Shown here: positions 28,804 to 41,049 of the stretch, piece after piece
How the letters are laid out: each line of letters starts with the position of its first letter
Numbering within the stretch: the stretch's first letter is position 1
Assembly (NCBI GenBank): GCA_024036415.1
Contig: JAMWET010006600.1
Span: forward strand, 123,501 to 187,500
Length of the DNA stretch: 64,000 nucleotides
Source: Prochilodus magdalenae
Lineage: Eukaryota; Chordata; Actinopteri; Characiformes; Prochilodontidae
Direction: 5' to 3'
Program-made: the position numbers and the translations under genes
Notes under the pieces: generated by a model
The model's input: the letters and a program-made list of their open reading frames with translations, nothing else
The model's database searches: none
Told to the model about the DNA's origin: nothing

Positions 28804-29266
28804 GTCAATACTGAACTTGCTCCTTCTGTTCTTCATCAGATGCTCTGCTTTTGTTTTATGACCTAGCACTGAATCGAAGCAGCCCCATTCTACCAAACGC
28901 ATTAGTGGAAGAATCTGGGAGAAGGCCCAAGCGTGGTTCTGGCTTTTGCAGTCTCGCTTTAGAACATCATGGAACATTATATTGCATTACACGGAAGTCT
29001 TGTTATGCTCAGTGGGGTCTCATAGGTGGACCCTAACGCTTGGTCTGAAGTATCTCAGTGAGTGACAGCAGGAAGACGACCCATACAAAGAACTTTAACA
29101 AATGTATTGCTGAGCTGGAGTTATTCAGTATAAAGGAAAGCATTGCAAATGGCTCATTTCTTCTATAACAATGGTACAACATCTCTATAAACCCCAAACA
29201 ATTATGTATAACGGTAAAGAGGAACCCCAGAAGTCCTTGGACGATGTATACTCATCATTAAAAGAA

Positions 29267-30038
29267 CAGCTGCACCCCGAAGGAAGTGTGGGATTGCAGT
29301 GCTGTTGGGAAGGAAGGTAAAGGTTACCAGGAACAGTAAATGATGAAACCTTTAGACTGATATGGATAATATTTATTGAGCTACACATACAAATGTAGTG
29401 TCTCTCAGTATGGCGTCAGGCCGCCATGTCGTGTTAGCCTGCCAAATGATCGGCATGGAGTTGTAGAGGTTCCTGATGGTGTCCTGTGAGAATCCATCCC
29501 ATGCAACTTTAATATTCTCTCACAGTTCCTGCAGATTTTGCAGTAGGGGTGGAGGTGGAGTGACACTAGGCACATGTGACCACAACCCGTTCATCTTGGC
29601 GCTGACCACGGTGCCTCCACACACAGATTTGCAGGTCGTCTCCACCAAAACAAAAGCGAGACTTGTCACTGGAGATTACCTTCTGCCATTCTGAGTCACT
29701 CCATGACCGTCTGGCACAACTCCATTGCAGGTTTTGGCAGCGGTGACGTGGTGTTAAGGGCAGTTGACGATGTAACGGTCTATGTGCATGTAGTCCTGCA
29801 TCGTGCAGCCATTTGACAGTGATGCTGGCACTAACAGGGGGACTCATGGAGGGCATCACTTCTCACTAAATGTCTGTAGACATGGCTGTTGGGTCAGTCT
29901 TGTACAGAAATAAGGGCCGTCCTTGCTCACATCACGTGCTGTCAAGAGTGAAACTTAATCAATTGTTTGCATAGTTCACAATATCAAACCTGCCCGAAAG
30001 TTTCATTCCTGTCGGCTGATTCCTTCTGGGGGCAGCTA
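29267..30038 (-). mobile_element. Tc1-like family B, longest copy
   Basis: The inverted ends are AGCTGCACCCCGAAGG on the left and CCTTCTGGGGGCAGCTAT on the right. Within the 772 bp the minus strand carries a transposase fragment (29859-29566). It is about half the length of a full Tc1 element. Related pieces occur at 28244, 46545, 53440 and 59078. Confidence 0.75.
29566..29859 (-). pseudogene. Tc1-like transposase fragment in family B
   Basis: The minus-strand frame reads VKWLHDAGLHAHRPLHRQ, then PLTPRHRCQNLQW, then WQKVISSDKSRFCF. This is the Tc1 block around the first catalytic Asp (usual form FSDESRF; here SSDKSRF). After GGDDLQICVWRHRG the frame leaves the family. Stops and deletions prevent function. 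The part with the second and third acidic residues is absent. Confidence 0.75.
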
Positions 30039-30039
30039 T

Positions 30040-31480
30040 AACTATACTTTTGATGAAGAGTGTGTTTTACAAGAAATTGCTAGCCACAGAATATATCATT
30101 AGTTCTACTTTTGAACAAGACACAGACAGTTATGCTGTATAATATGATGAATAGCTGAAGCTGTTTACAAACTGCCTAAAAAGTAAAATCACTGAGAGTA
30201 AAATGTGGAGCTGATGCTGGGGCTCTGTTCTTCTCTAATTAGAAACCATCTATCTAGACTAGATGCCTGAGCAGTTGGGAGTTAGTGTTCACATTTACAT
30301 AGTCACTCAGTCAGCAGATGTGGGTAGCATGCACATGCATAGACATTACATACCCGACCACAGGGAACCTGTAGAAATCTAAAGGAAATGTGTGTAACCA
30401 TTGATCACAAGCTTAATCCCCAGCAATACCACAGCTATCTGTGATCAGGAGTTCGAGAGAGCTGTACTAGGGTAGAGGGGGACCCATAAATCCCATCATA
30501 AACTGCATTCCTTCACATCATGCCAGCCAGTTTCTGCTGGTAGGGGTGCCTGGCAAATTGGATCCCACCACCACAGGCCACACTGGCCCTGAAACTATAA
30601 CACTGGGCAAACATACACATAACATTCTGAAAGCTTGTCCTAAATGCACGAATCCGTCCAAGCACCCTTCCAAACAACCAAACGTCACCAATGTTTAGGC
30701 TTTGAGGAGAGCTACAGAGCATAGAACACCACTTGCAACTGGGAACTAGTGTTCTCCTCCAAGCGTGTTGAGCTGTTCATGGTGAAGCAGTCACATTTTT
30801 TGGAGAAAGCTTGCACTAGCCTTCTCCATCGTTGCTCTGTTAGAGACACAGGTAACATGAGTTTTCATATTAAGCATGGCCATCACTGCAGAAATCTGGA
30901 CTTCTCATAGAACTATGGGAACGCAGGTTCCCTGGTAGGGCTTGTGTTTTTAGGAATCCTGTGTGCTTCTCTCACCTGTCTGATGTCAGATGCTGTTAAA
31001 GCTTCAACACAGCTCTACAGGATGTGAGGAAAACTTCAACCGTTTGAAGTGATGTCTGCCTCCTTTCTTCTGAGCTTTAGTCTCCTGGAACATCACCAGT
31101 AAGACTGGCACACAGCTTTCATTCTGGTGAAAGGGGAGAAGAATCGGTCAGAGTTAATGTACATTTGGACTCATTTATTGGAAAATTTGGACTGTATTAT
31201 TTGTTCAAACAGCTTTAAAGCTTCTTTAAAAAGGACTTGAAAGAAACATTTGGCAAAGTCTCTGTCATGAGTCGGTGTTTAGTCGTTAATCTTCAAGCCC
31301 AAAATTAATGATATTACCCATTAAAATGAATTTTTAAAAAAATCTATTTTTATTTGTCCTTATCATTTGCGTACAGAAGCCGTCTTTCACTTTGTGTGAC
31401 AATGATGATTGTACCAAAAAAAAAAAGGTTAAAGTTTTAAAGTTAAACCTCTTTACATTAACCTACAATTAAGGTTACAT
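30040..31480. other. No gene seen
   Basis: Mixed sequence with chance ORFs only. A T run lies near 31488. I see no recognised repeat. Confidence 0.45.
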
Positions 31481-31734
31481 TTTTGGTTTTTTTTTTTTTT
31501 TGTTTGTCTTATTATTGTTCGGAGAAGCTTCTGTTTTTTTAAGAGTGACAACATATATAAACCAGGTCCCGTTCCTGACTGATTGGTGTGTTAAGCCGAT
31601 ATCAAATGAAATAAATTCACCAGACAAAAAATGGGTCACCTGTGTCCTAATCAGGTACAATACCTTTACAATCACAAATACCAGCTAGGCCAAATCAATA
31701 TTCAGCAACTCCTGCTTCAAAAAGTGTGAATCCT

Positions 31735-31940
31735 TACCTGGCACAGTTCTGAGGAGAATTCCCTGTAGACTGGGTGTTTTGCCTCTGCCGGTAGACTCAT
31801 ATGCCCATACGCTTCCACACCCCTGCAGATTCAGCTACTTCCTTCACACTATGGTCTTTGGCACGCCCAAATGCAATCCGTCTTTTTAGCCAGTCCTTAA
31901 CATCTGCTTTGCAACCTATTTTCCACACATCAACCGATAC
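31735..31940 (-). repeat. Diverged repeat J, copy 2
   Basis: Read on the minus strand, GATGTGTGGAAAATAGGTTG, GCAAAGCAGATGTTAAG and GCGTGCCAAAGACC match 24190-24300. The frame here is better kept: WKIGCKADVKDWLKRRI, then FGRAKDHSVKEVAESAGV. The second part has the rhythm of a helix-turn-helix. Family unknown. Confidence 0.55.
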
Positions 31941-32247
31941 ATTTACTGCACTGCACAAGCTCCAGTAAGCTTACTTCATATGTTCACATAAGAAAAATAA
32001 TAAATGATTGATGTACTAATAGACTAAGAAATTAAAACATGATCAGGCTGAATGTCAACAACAGTATACCGCCCACAACTACCTATTACAGCATGTTAAG
32101 TGCAGTGCAGAACCCCATCATTACAAAGGGAAATGTACATTTGAAAATTCATTGATGCATAAACCAAAAGCTCTGGTCTAAAGAGACGTAGAAAGAAACA
32201 CTGATTGGTGAGGTAGGGAATACCATTATCATGAAAGTGTGCATATA

Positions 32248-32780
32248 CAGGGGTTGGACAATGAAACTGAAACACCTGGTTTTAGACCACAATCATTTAT
32301 TAGTATGGTGTAGGGCCTCCTTTTGCGGCCAATACAGCGTCAGTTCGTCTTGGGAATGACATATACTGCGTCCTGCACAGTGGTCAGAGGGATTTTAAGC
32401 CATTCTTCTTGAAGGATAGTGGCCAGGTCACTACGTGATGCTGGTGGAGGTTTGTCCTTCTTGGTGGTATGCTGACAATACCCTGGATACCGTGGCTCTT
32501 GATACATTACAAAGACTTGCTGTCTTGGTCACAGATGCGCCAGCAAGACGTGCACCAACAACTTGTCCTCTTTTGAACTCTGGTATGTCACCCATAATGT
32601 TGTGTGCATTGCAGTATTTTGAGCAGAACTGTGCTCTTACCTGCTAACTGAACCTTCACACTCTGCTCTTACTGGTGCAATGTGCAGTTAATGAAGATTG
32701 GCCACCAGGCTGGTCCAATTTAGCCATGAGACCTCCCACACTAAAATGACAGGTGTTTCAGTTTCATTGTGCAACCCCTG
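32248..32780 (-). mobile_element. Tc1-like deletion derivative, family A copy 2
   Basis: It is 533 bp, TA-flanked, with both TIRs. It has the same internal deletion joint as copy 1, in reverse orientation. The HTH remnant on the minus strand starts at the ATG complement of 32593-32595. Confidence 0.85.
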
Positions 32781-32889
32781 TAGATCACAGCAATAAACCA
32801 ACCCATAATCCCTGTTATTCGTGTTTGTTTGTTTACGCTGTAATATATCCTGGACATGTGCTTCTGTTATAATTAATGTTATTCACATC

Positions 32890-32995
32890 ATCTGTGTTTT
32901 CAGTAAGATTTCCTGGAGTCTATCCCAACACTTACTGAGCGGAAGGCAGGAATCACCCTGGACAGGCTGCCAGTCCACCACAGGCCAGACACACA
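32890..32995 (+). repeat. Interspersed fish repeat H, copy 1
   Basis: TGGAGTCTATCCCAACAC and CACCCTGGACAGGCTGCCAG recur at 55225-55300 as GGAGCCTATCCCAGC and CACCCTGGACAGGCAGCCA. It is a very common fish interspersed segment. The class cannot be settled from these short copies. Confidence 0.6.
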
Positions 32996-33000
32996 GACAC

Positions 33001-33050
33001 ATACACACACACACACACTCACACTTTTGGGTGTGTGTGTGTGTGTGTGT
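33001..33050. repeat. (CA)n-TTTTGG-(GT)n inverted microsatellite
   Basis: A CA run and a GT run lie 5-6 nt apart and are self-complementary, so this single strand can fold into a hairpin of about 20 bp. Confidence 0.85.
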
Positions 33051-33054
33051 ACCA

Positions 33055-33430
33055 GATCTATGCAACATTGTGGGGACCAAAAACTGGTCATTGCAGTGAC
33101 TGTACTTGTGGGGACCACAAGTTGACCCTCACAATGTGAATAATTAAATGTTAAGGTCAGGGAAAGGTTAGGGTTAGGGTAGTAGTATTTCTGTTTAAGG
33201 CTTGGATGAGTCCAGGAAATGAGTGGATGTCTATATAATGTGTGTGTGGGGCCCAAAAACTAGTTATATATATATACAGTCGCCTTTGTGGGGACTACAA
33301 GCTGTAATTCATTAGATTTTGAGGTCAAGGTTAAGGTTAGTCTTAGGGTTAGGGCTATGCTAGTAGTATTGCTGGTCAAGGTTTGGATAAGTGTCCAGGA
33401 AATGAATAGAATCTATGTAATGGCACCAGT
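33055..33430 (+). repeat. Tandemly duplicated repeat with TTAGGG-like core
   Basis: Two diverged units about 200 bp apart share GTGGGGAC, GGTTAGGGTTAGGG-like, GTAGTATT and GTCCAGGAAATGA in the same order. GTGGGGACC motifs of this sort are frequent in fish introns. It is not a telomere. Confidence 0.6.
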
Positions 33431-33449
33431 GTGTGTGGTGTGCGCCTGT

Positions 33450-35850
33450 TATTTGTGTTTCTGTCTCTCATGAGTAGAACAGAGGTCTTGATGGCTAGAC
33501 CTACACACTTCCCTCAAGTGTGTTGAAACTAAATCTGTGGTTAGATCTTTTTTCCTTTGTGAGAGATCTGCATAGAGGTTACTGGAACATCTCAGGAGGT
33601 GCAGTTTTATAAAAAAAGTAAAAATAAAAAAACAGTTTTACTTCAGAACATTTGCAATCCCAGTAACACAGAACCTCAAAACCTGTCTCTGCCACCCTCC
33701 ACCTACAAGCATCCTGCACATACACCCACCAGTGGTGCAAGCTTTTATTTGCGTTCTTCAATTCCAATGAGTAAACAAGACTAATCTGACAGCAGCCATG
33801 ACAAATGTAAACAAACAGTGCCTAATGGTGCTCCAGAGATCCAGGCAGCATATTTTATTTATACACCATTCGTTATATTCTCTTTTGGAGGTTTCTTAGA
33901 CGTGACCATGTGCGCCATCACGAGAACACCTAAGCCGAGGCTGAAACGGCTTTCTACTTGACATTATACGCCCTTGTGTGAGCCAATGGCTGCTCCACCC
34001 TGTGTAACGCTCTATATGTAAAGTTTAGATTCAGTCCTTGTCATCGTAGTAATGAGACCTACTTCTTGCCTCCCACCCGAGACAGTAAGGGCAGTGGGTG
34101 TCGTTTCCTACGAGGCCTGCTTGATAATTGGCTCGTTTAAATAACCCACGAAAGTGAGCCCTGTTCAACCCTTCGACCCAGATTTTGTAATGTCATTGAT
34201 GGCTGTGTCTGATTGCAGCATGTGTGATGCTTACATTATACTGTCTCACCAAAAGATCAAGGGTGCCGTTTATCTGGTGGTTTACCAGGCCTTGCGTGGT
34301 TGTTAGCAGTTCCATTTTCTCTGTATCTTTTAGTCATTTTTTGAACTGCTATTTTTTTCCTGGTTTTCTTTGATTTTCTTTTCACTGTAAGTGGTCTTAC
34401 CTCTGTTTTGACAGTAATAGGTAGTTTGCAGGCACATGATTCTGATTATTCTGTTTAAACAATAAAACAAGAGAAAGGTAGAAACAGGAATTGCAAAATA
34501 TGCTAGGCATAATGGTTAACTGAACAGAACTGAAACCTTCTACTCCAGATGTCATACTACTCTAGAGAACAAATGAAAGCATTCAATAGCACTGAGGCTC
34601 ATCCTTTACTTAGCATTTGGGTGGGCCATGGCATAATGACTGTCGATTGGTTGACTTTTATTGTCCTGTGGATTAAGCTTGCAAAAACACTTACTGTGCC
34701 TCCTGACTTTAATGTCACAGCTATTTGCCTAACGTAGGCACACTCTCAAAGGTCCAGTGAAACGCCACTAAAGACATGGATCATTGTAAAACAAAGCCAA
34801 GAAGCCATTGCAGCATGTTGCAATTGCAAGGCAAGTTAAGCTATTCATTTGTCTGCCTTTTGTGTCAATGTTAAGCCTGACAGGAGTGTCAGTGCTGTTG
34901 CTTGTTGCTGCTGTTTTGAATCTATCACATACGGATAGTCAGCTACTTATTCACCAGTTCCATGTTCTACCCAAAATGGTATCAATTAATGTTGAATCTG
35001 GAAATTCGAACAAGAAGCTAATGAATAGTAAGCTAGTCTTCAGCCTCGTCCCAGTCGCAGATGATTGTCCGCAAGCCATTTTTCCTGGTGTTTTCAGTCA
35101 ATTCCTTGCATTTTTCTTCCTCATGAACAACTTTCGATCACAGTTAGAGCGATTTGAGCAACCACAAATGACAGAAACTATAGGCATTTTGAGATCTTGC
35201 GACAGCACTTCCTATGTAGAAAATCACTTCCTGCCCTCCGTCTGCAGTTCGCACCACATCAACGCAGTGATGTGATGTCATTTGCAAACAACCTACTTAA
35301 ACTAAGGCGATCTCTGATTTTTGGCCAATGCTGTATCATTAAGGTGAAAGCTGGCAGCACCTTAAGCCTTACCCTGAAGCAGGACCTGAACCATCAGGAA
35401 TCAGCAGAAATGTACTAAACGAGCTTATACCTGCTGCACACTGAGGGTAAATGATGTTGCAGATGTACTTCCTCATATTTGAGGAGATTTTTACAGTATG
35501 TGCTGTGTATCACAGTAGAATGGACAACCGGTGAAACACCATATTTACTCTTTCAAGTATGTAGAAGGAACAGGAGGACAAATCAAACCGTAAAAAATAC
35601 ACCAATAGTAAGACGATATCAAATTGGGATGATATCCAGACAGCTACTTGTCATTATACTGGTTATTCTTGTTTACAGGCTAGTCTAAATCTTTAACACT
35701 CATAGTTGGTCTGTGTTCTAGAAGTGTGGTACAGATACAGTGTCTACTAACACTATTCATTTTGTTTTTTAACATGTTTGTAGTGCATATATCCAGTTAC
35801 ATACATCCAGATTTACACAAATACATATACAGTGTAATTTACACAATACT
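33450..35850. other. No confirmed gene; one 155-codon ORF
   Basis: The longest non-repetitive frame of the distal region (34808-35275, +) is here. Its N-terminus is hydrophobic and the rest matches no family I know. No splice-supported gene model could be made. Remaining sequence is AT-rich and unremarkable. Confidence 0.4.
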
Positions 35851-35889
35851 TTTACACAATGCATTTGAATACATGTAATGTATGTATTA

Positions 35890-36095
35890 TGGCAATGGTT
35901 AAGAGTCCATCTGTACCTCGAGCTCCAAGTACAGCTCGACTTAACCCGCCATCGCTGAAGACGCATAGAAGACAAACATCCAGGCTCTTCTCTGTCCTAG
36001 CTGGAATGAACTCCCACTGGCTGTGGAACTCCGAAACAGCGGAATCTCTCACAGTCTTCAAACGCAGACTGAAGCCCATCTCTTTGTAAAGCAAG
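35890..36095 (+). pseudogene. LINE reverse-transcriptase C-terminal remnant
   Basis: The frame reads RLFSVLAGMNSHWLWNSETA, then ESLTVFKRRLKPISL and a stop at 36087-36089. This fits the C-terminal end of fish LINE ORF2 proteins (pattern FSVLxPxxWNxLPxxxRxAESLxxFKxRLKTxLF). Only this tail is kept, as usual for 5'-truncated LINE insertions. The 200 bp after the stop are probably the element 3'UTR. Confidence 0.65.
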
Positions 36096-37221
36096 GTGAG
36101 TGAGTACTAATAGATGTATATTTATTGAAATACTTTGTTTTTGCACTTCTACTCACCATTACCTTTCTTCTCTCTAGGTATGAGCGCTGGGCTGGGGTTC
36201 CTAGTTAGTGCACTTATGCCTATATATGTCTGTGTATTGTAGGTATCAGTACTGGCCCTTGTTCGGGGAGCGTCTGAGATCAAGACTAGTTTTAGACTGT
36301 ACCCTTCTTATACAAGCTGGGAATCATGATCCAATGGAACACTAAGCACAGTTGTAAGTTGTCTAATTACAGCCTTAAATGTTAATGGTTGAACATGGTG
36401 CAAATCACAAGGTAACATGATCCTTATTGCCAGCATAACAGCAAGCTTGGCACACCCTCACACAATGTACAGTAACTACCGAAAGTTGTGTAGAAGCAAA
36501 ACATCTCAGTTAGTCAATCTGAACAGACTGGCTTATTGGAAGGTAGAGCTTAAAGACAAAGGAGCTCTATCAGAGCATTTCATATGGAGACTGAATGCAG
36601 ATGTACAGTATACGACTAATACTGTGTTTTGGGACAATTGAAGCATGTTAAAATTACTATAGTAGACCCCAAAAATAAAATTCTGAACACTGAAAATGAG
36701 CATAATCACTTATTTACTTATGATTTCTCTCATTGGATGGGCTGTCAGAGGCATTTAGAGTACTGCTTTACATGGCTGGAGATAAGCGATGAGGGGAGGA
36801 GGTTTAATGCTAAACTCACAATGTTTCTTCTAGACTGGTAAGTAGTGAAAAGCGAGGAGGGACTGGGCATTTCTTCATTTTTTGCGACAGGGCTGAACAC
36901 CGCAACTTTCTAGTAATAATTTGCACTCTTTTGTTTGGAGTATAAATCTGGCAGGTTGTGTCATCTTACAAACTGTCCCTTTACAAAGGACTCAAATGAA
37001 ATAAGCTCCAAGGACTCCCTGTTACACAACACTGTCAAAACAAACAGTTTGCAATTGGATACTTCATGGAAGATCATGGGCAGGCATGCCATGCTTGATT
37101 TCTTTCATTGTTCTTTTTGAATAGTGTACTCAGGTCAGACAAAACAAATGTAGGATTTGGCAGTAATTCAGCATGTCATGTTTGGAGAATGAAGGGTTGC
37201 ATTTATGATCCTACAGTGTAG

Positions 37222-37458
37222 TATAAAGGTGGGAGCATCATGGTATGGGTCTGCTTCTCTGTCAGCAGTGCTGGAGCATTACATGCAATTCATGGAAACA
37301 TGAATGAAGCGATGTACCAGGACATATTACAGGAGAACTGGATCTCATCAACCAAGAAACTGAATCTGGGGGGGAAATGGGCATTTCAACAAGTCATGCT
37401 ATGTATGAAGTTGGTTGCTTGGCCTCGCCAATCTCATGACTATGTACTCAACGCATAA
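37222..37458 (+). pseudogene. Tc1-like transposase DDE fragment
   Basis: Near 37229 the frame reads GGSIMVWVCFSVSSAGALHA, then IHGNMNEAMYQDILQENW and KLNLGGKWAFQQ, matching the Tc1 block GGGSxMVWGCFS through the segment before the second catalytic Asp. The Asp region itself is lost (QQVMLCM in place of QxDNDPKH). It represents an older Tc1 lineage than family A. No TIRs found. Confidence 0.7.
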
Positions 37459-37472
37459 AGATGTATAATGAT

Positions 37473-39741
37473 TAGGGATACATCAATCCTTGATACATCA
37501 CCCAATTCCTGATAGCACAGTCATTTATGTGAACGCATGAAAAAACACAATATTATCAGCTTAACCATCTTTAATGATGAAATGATGTCTCAACATCTCA
37601 AGCTGGTTTGGATGTGCTTCTAACATTCTGCCTAGACAGATTTCTTTCAGCCAGAAATGCCCTGTGATTTTAGTCTGTTGTTCCTCAGTACAAATGGAAA
37701 TTACTTCTTCATCAATACAAAAAGTGGAGACAAGGCTTGTGAAACTTCCACAGTGTTTTCCAAAGTCCTTATATGCTGAATGTAGTTTGTTTGTCTAAAT
37801 TAAATACAAATAATACAAGTATTGAAGTGTAAGGACTCTCCGCAACTTCTACGGCAGAGTCAAACAGAAACAACAAAGAGAAAACACAGCTTCGCTTAGC
37901 TAAATAATAAAAACATAGCCTGTCATAGCTCAATTCTAAACACATGACCTGTCTAAGCTAAAAACATAAGTTAGCCCACTTTAGCTTAAAGCTACAACCA
38001 TAGCCTAATTCTAAACATAAAGCCTTTTTTTAGCTTCAAGATAAAAACATAGGTTAGCCTATGTTAGCTCAAAGCTAAAAACATAGCCCATCTTAGCTCA
38101 AAGCTAAAAGTATAATCTCTCTTAGCTCAAAGCTAAAAACATAGCCCATCTTAGCTCAAAGCTAAAAGTATAATCTCTCTTAGCTCAAAGCTAAAAACAT
38201 AGCCCATCTTAGCTCAAAGCTAAAAGTATAATCTCTCTTAGCTCAAAGCTAAAAACATAGCCCATTTTAGCTCAAAGCTAAAAGGATAATCTCTCTTAGC
38301 TCAAAGCTAAAAACATAGAACATCTTTGCTCAAAGGTAAAAGTATAATCTCTCTTAGCTCAAAGCTAAAAACATAGCCCATCTTTGCTCAAAGCTAAAAG
38401 TATAATCTCTCTTAGCTCAAAGCTAAAAACATAGCCCATTTTAGCTCAAAGCTAAAAGTATAATCTCTCTTAGCTCAAAGCTAAAAGCATAGCCCATTTT
38501 AGCTCAAAGCTAAAAGTATAATCTCTCTTAGCTCAAAGCTAAAAACATAGCCCATCTTTGCTCAAAGCTAAAAGTATAATCTCTCTTAGCTCAAAGCTAA
38601 AAGCATAGCCCATTTTAGCTCAAAGCTAAAAGTATAATCTCTCTTAGCTCAAAGCTAAAAACATAGTCCATCTTAGCTCAAAGCTAAAAGTATAATCTCT
38701 CTTAGCTCAAAGCTAAAAACATAGCCCATCTTTGCTCAAAGCTAAAAGTATAATCTCTCTTAGCTCAAAGCTAAAAGCATAGCCCATTTTAGCTCAAAGC
38801 TAAAAGTATAATCTCTCTTAGCTCAAAGCTAAAAACATAGCCCATTTTAGCTCAAAGCTAAAAGTATAATCTCCCTTAGCTCAAAGCTAAAGCAATAGCC
38901 CATCTTTGCTCAAAGCTAAAAGTATAATCTCTCTTAGCTCAAAGCTAAAAACATAGTCCATCTTAGCTCAAAGCTAAAAGTATAATCTCTCTTAGCTCAA
39001 AGCTAAAAACATAGCCCATCTTTGCTCAAAGCTAAAAGTATAATCTCTCTTAGCTCAAAGCTAAAAACATAGCCCATTTTAGCTCAAAGCTAAAAGTATA
39101 ATCTCTCTTAGCTCAAAGCTAAAAACATAGTCCATCTTAGCTCAAAGCTAAAAGTATAATCTCTCTTAGCTCAAAGCTAAAAACATAGCCCATCTTTGCT
39201 CAAAGCTAAAAGTATAATCTCTCTTAGCTCAAAGCTAAAAACATAGCCCATCTTAGCTCAAAGCTAAAAGTATAATCTCCCTTAGCTCAAAGCTAAAAAC
39301 ATAGGCTGTTTTAGCATAATACTAAAAACATAATCTGATGTAGTTCAAAATTAAGCACAAAGCCTGCCTTAGCTCAACGCTAAAACACAGCCACTCTTAC
39401 TTTCCTCCGCAGAACAGCTGCAGCTCAGTATCTCAGTACTCGGCGCACAGCGTGTTGTTTTGAGTGAAACTGTGGGGCTGGAGTGTTTTTGTATAGTGAG
39501 TACAGCTTTTCAGATGTAAAACAAACCCTGCTGTTCTCCACTGCAGCTGTAATGAATCCTGGGTAATATAATGCAGCATATCTGGCTAATGTACTCCGCT
39601 TAAACCAGCTAGAATTGAAAACGTCTAAAGGTATGTTGCACTCATGTACACCAACAGTGAAAGCTGGTACTTTAAGGTATCAGATTCAGTGAGTACTTAA
39701 AACTATGTACTCATACTCTTAAAAGAGAGGTAACAATCCCT
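37473..39741. mobile_element. Putative hAT-like non-autonomous element enclosing a 29/58-bp satellite
   Basis: The left end reads TTAGGGATACATCAATCC and the right end GGTAACAATCCCTAACAGCC, so TTAGGGAT / ATCCCTAA are inverted. The right arm also has GTGAGTACTTAAAAC and GTACTCATACTC, typical of fish hAT derivatives. If the right boundary is taken at 39741 (AGCCCTA), the flanks ATAATGAT and ATAATGGC agree in 6 of 8 bases, as a worn 8-bp target duplication would. No transposase is present. Confidence 0.5.
37890..39400. repeat. 29-bp hairpin minisatellite in 58-bp A/B higher-order units
   Basis: Each 29-bp monomer begins with the inverted repeat TTAGCTCAAAGCTAA. Monomer A continues AAACATAGCCCATC and monomer B continues AAGTATAATCTCTC. 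They alternate strictly from about 38090 to 39290, giving about 21 dimers, with diverged monomers at both edges. Variants (TTTGCTC, TAGTCCATC, AAGCATAGCCC) recur at spaced intervals, suggesting amplification in larger blocks. Confidence 0.92.
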
Positions 39742-39744
39742 AAC

Positions 39745-41045
39745 AGCCCTAATAATGGCAATGTCCAGCACTACCGCACACCACCATGAGAACTAGATTA
39801 AATTAGGGGAATGATTCACACAGACACTGAAAGGGCCAGCTGAGGTCGAGTTTCCATAGACAACACAGAGTCATGTACAGTAAGCCAATGGACCCCAACC
39901 TCCCTCTTCATTCATCAGTGTTCTGGCAGACACTGTGTGTATGCTGCAGAGGGGAAATGTGAAATAAACAGCGCTCCACACACCTCTCCTCTCTGTCAAA
40001 CAGGAAGCCAGAGAGAACATCACTAACTGCAGCATAACGGGGGGAGGGTTCTGCTTGTTGCTCAGAGAGCATTTTAATCTCGTTGCTCATCAGAGCGGAA
40101 TGTACGGAGACTTGAGAAAAAGGGCCACGTGGGAAACTCTCAGGCAGATGTGTACCATTAACATGAAGATGTATCGCAGGGCAATGCACTATTTTCCAAC
40201 TTGGGGGACCAAAAGATGTAAGACAGACTGAAGTCTTGAACGTATAGAAATCTATAATGTCCATACAGCACAGCTTGAATGGTCCACCACACATGCACGC
40301 ACTGCAGTTGGGTTTTGTCTGTTAAGAAGGATGAAGCTGAAAGTTTTGCGCAGTGGAACGGCGCTCCTGCCTGCACATTACTAATATCACAGCACCCTGT
40401 GGGAGGTTTTTTAAAAATAAAGTTCTTTAAATTACCAAAAGAACCCTTAATGGGAGGTTTAGGTTCTGTTTATGCCCAAGTCCACCATTCCCCTATTCAA
40501 CATCTCAATAAATACACAATACCCCACATTACTCTGTAATACCTTTTATTTTATAAATACATTTTAGTGTATTCTAAAATACTACTCATTTTAAACCCAT
40601 AAAAAACATTATATTATATGACAGGGCAGCTTTAAAAGTGTCTTAACTCACTGAAAAAGTTTGTCTGTAAATTCTGATTTCTTAAAATGTCATGTGTCAC
40701 GGCCAATAACAAAGTACTTTTATTCTGACATGCTTTTAAAAAGACTGGGCAGGGAGTTGCATCATATATGAGATGCCAGAGCTGTGTTCATCCTGACAAA
40801 ACATACCTAAACTCTTTATTTAAGAGGAAACAGTGGTGCGTTGAACACTCTGTTGTGTCATGCCAGCACTGCAGCTATGTTAGCTGAGAAGTCCATTTCT
40901 AGTGTCTTTTTGCAAAGACTTTTTTTAAAGTACCTGTTAAAAAACTTAACAATAAAACACTTACATTCTTCTAATGTCTTTAATTGTTGCAGTGGACACA
41001 TATGTAAAGGACTTTATTAAGATCAGTTGTGTGCACTGCCTGTTT
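39745..41045. other. No gene seen
   Basis: Unique-looking sequence with chance ORFs of up to 128 codons (39908-40294, -). No family recognised and no splice support. Confidence 0.45.
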
Positions 41046-41049
41046 AATA

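Noticed and set aside
33160..33350. GGTTAGGGTTAGGG as an interstitial telomere
   Set aside because: Only two to three hexamers occur, twice, inside a larger duplicated unit; this is not a telomeric array.
38070..39303. 29-bp palindromic repeats resembling CRISPR repeats
   Set aside because: Monomers abut directly and alternate A/B without spacers; this is a minisatellite.
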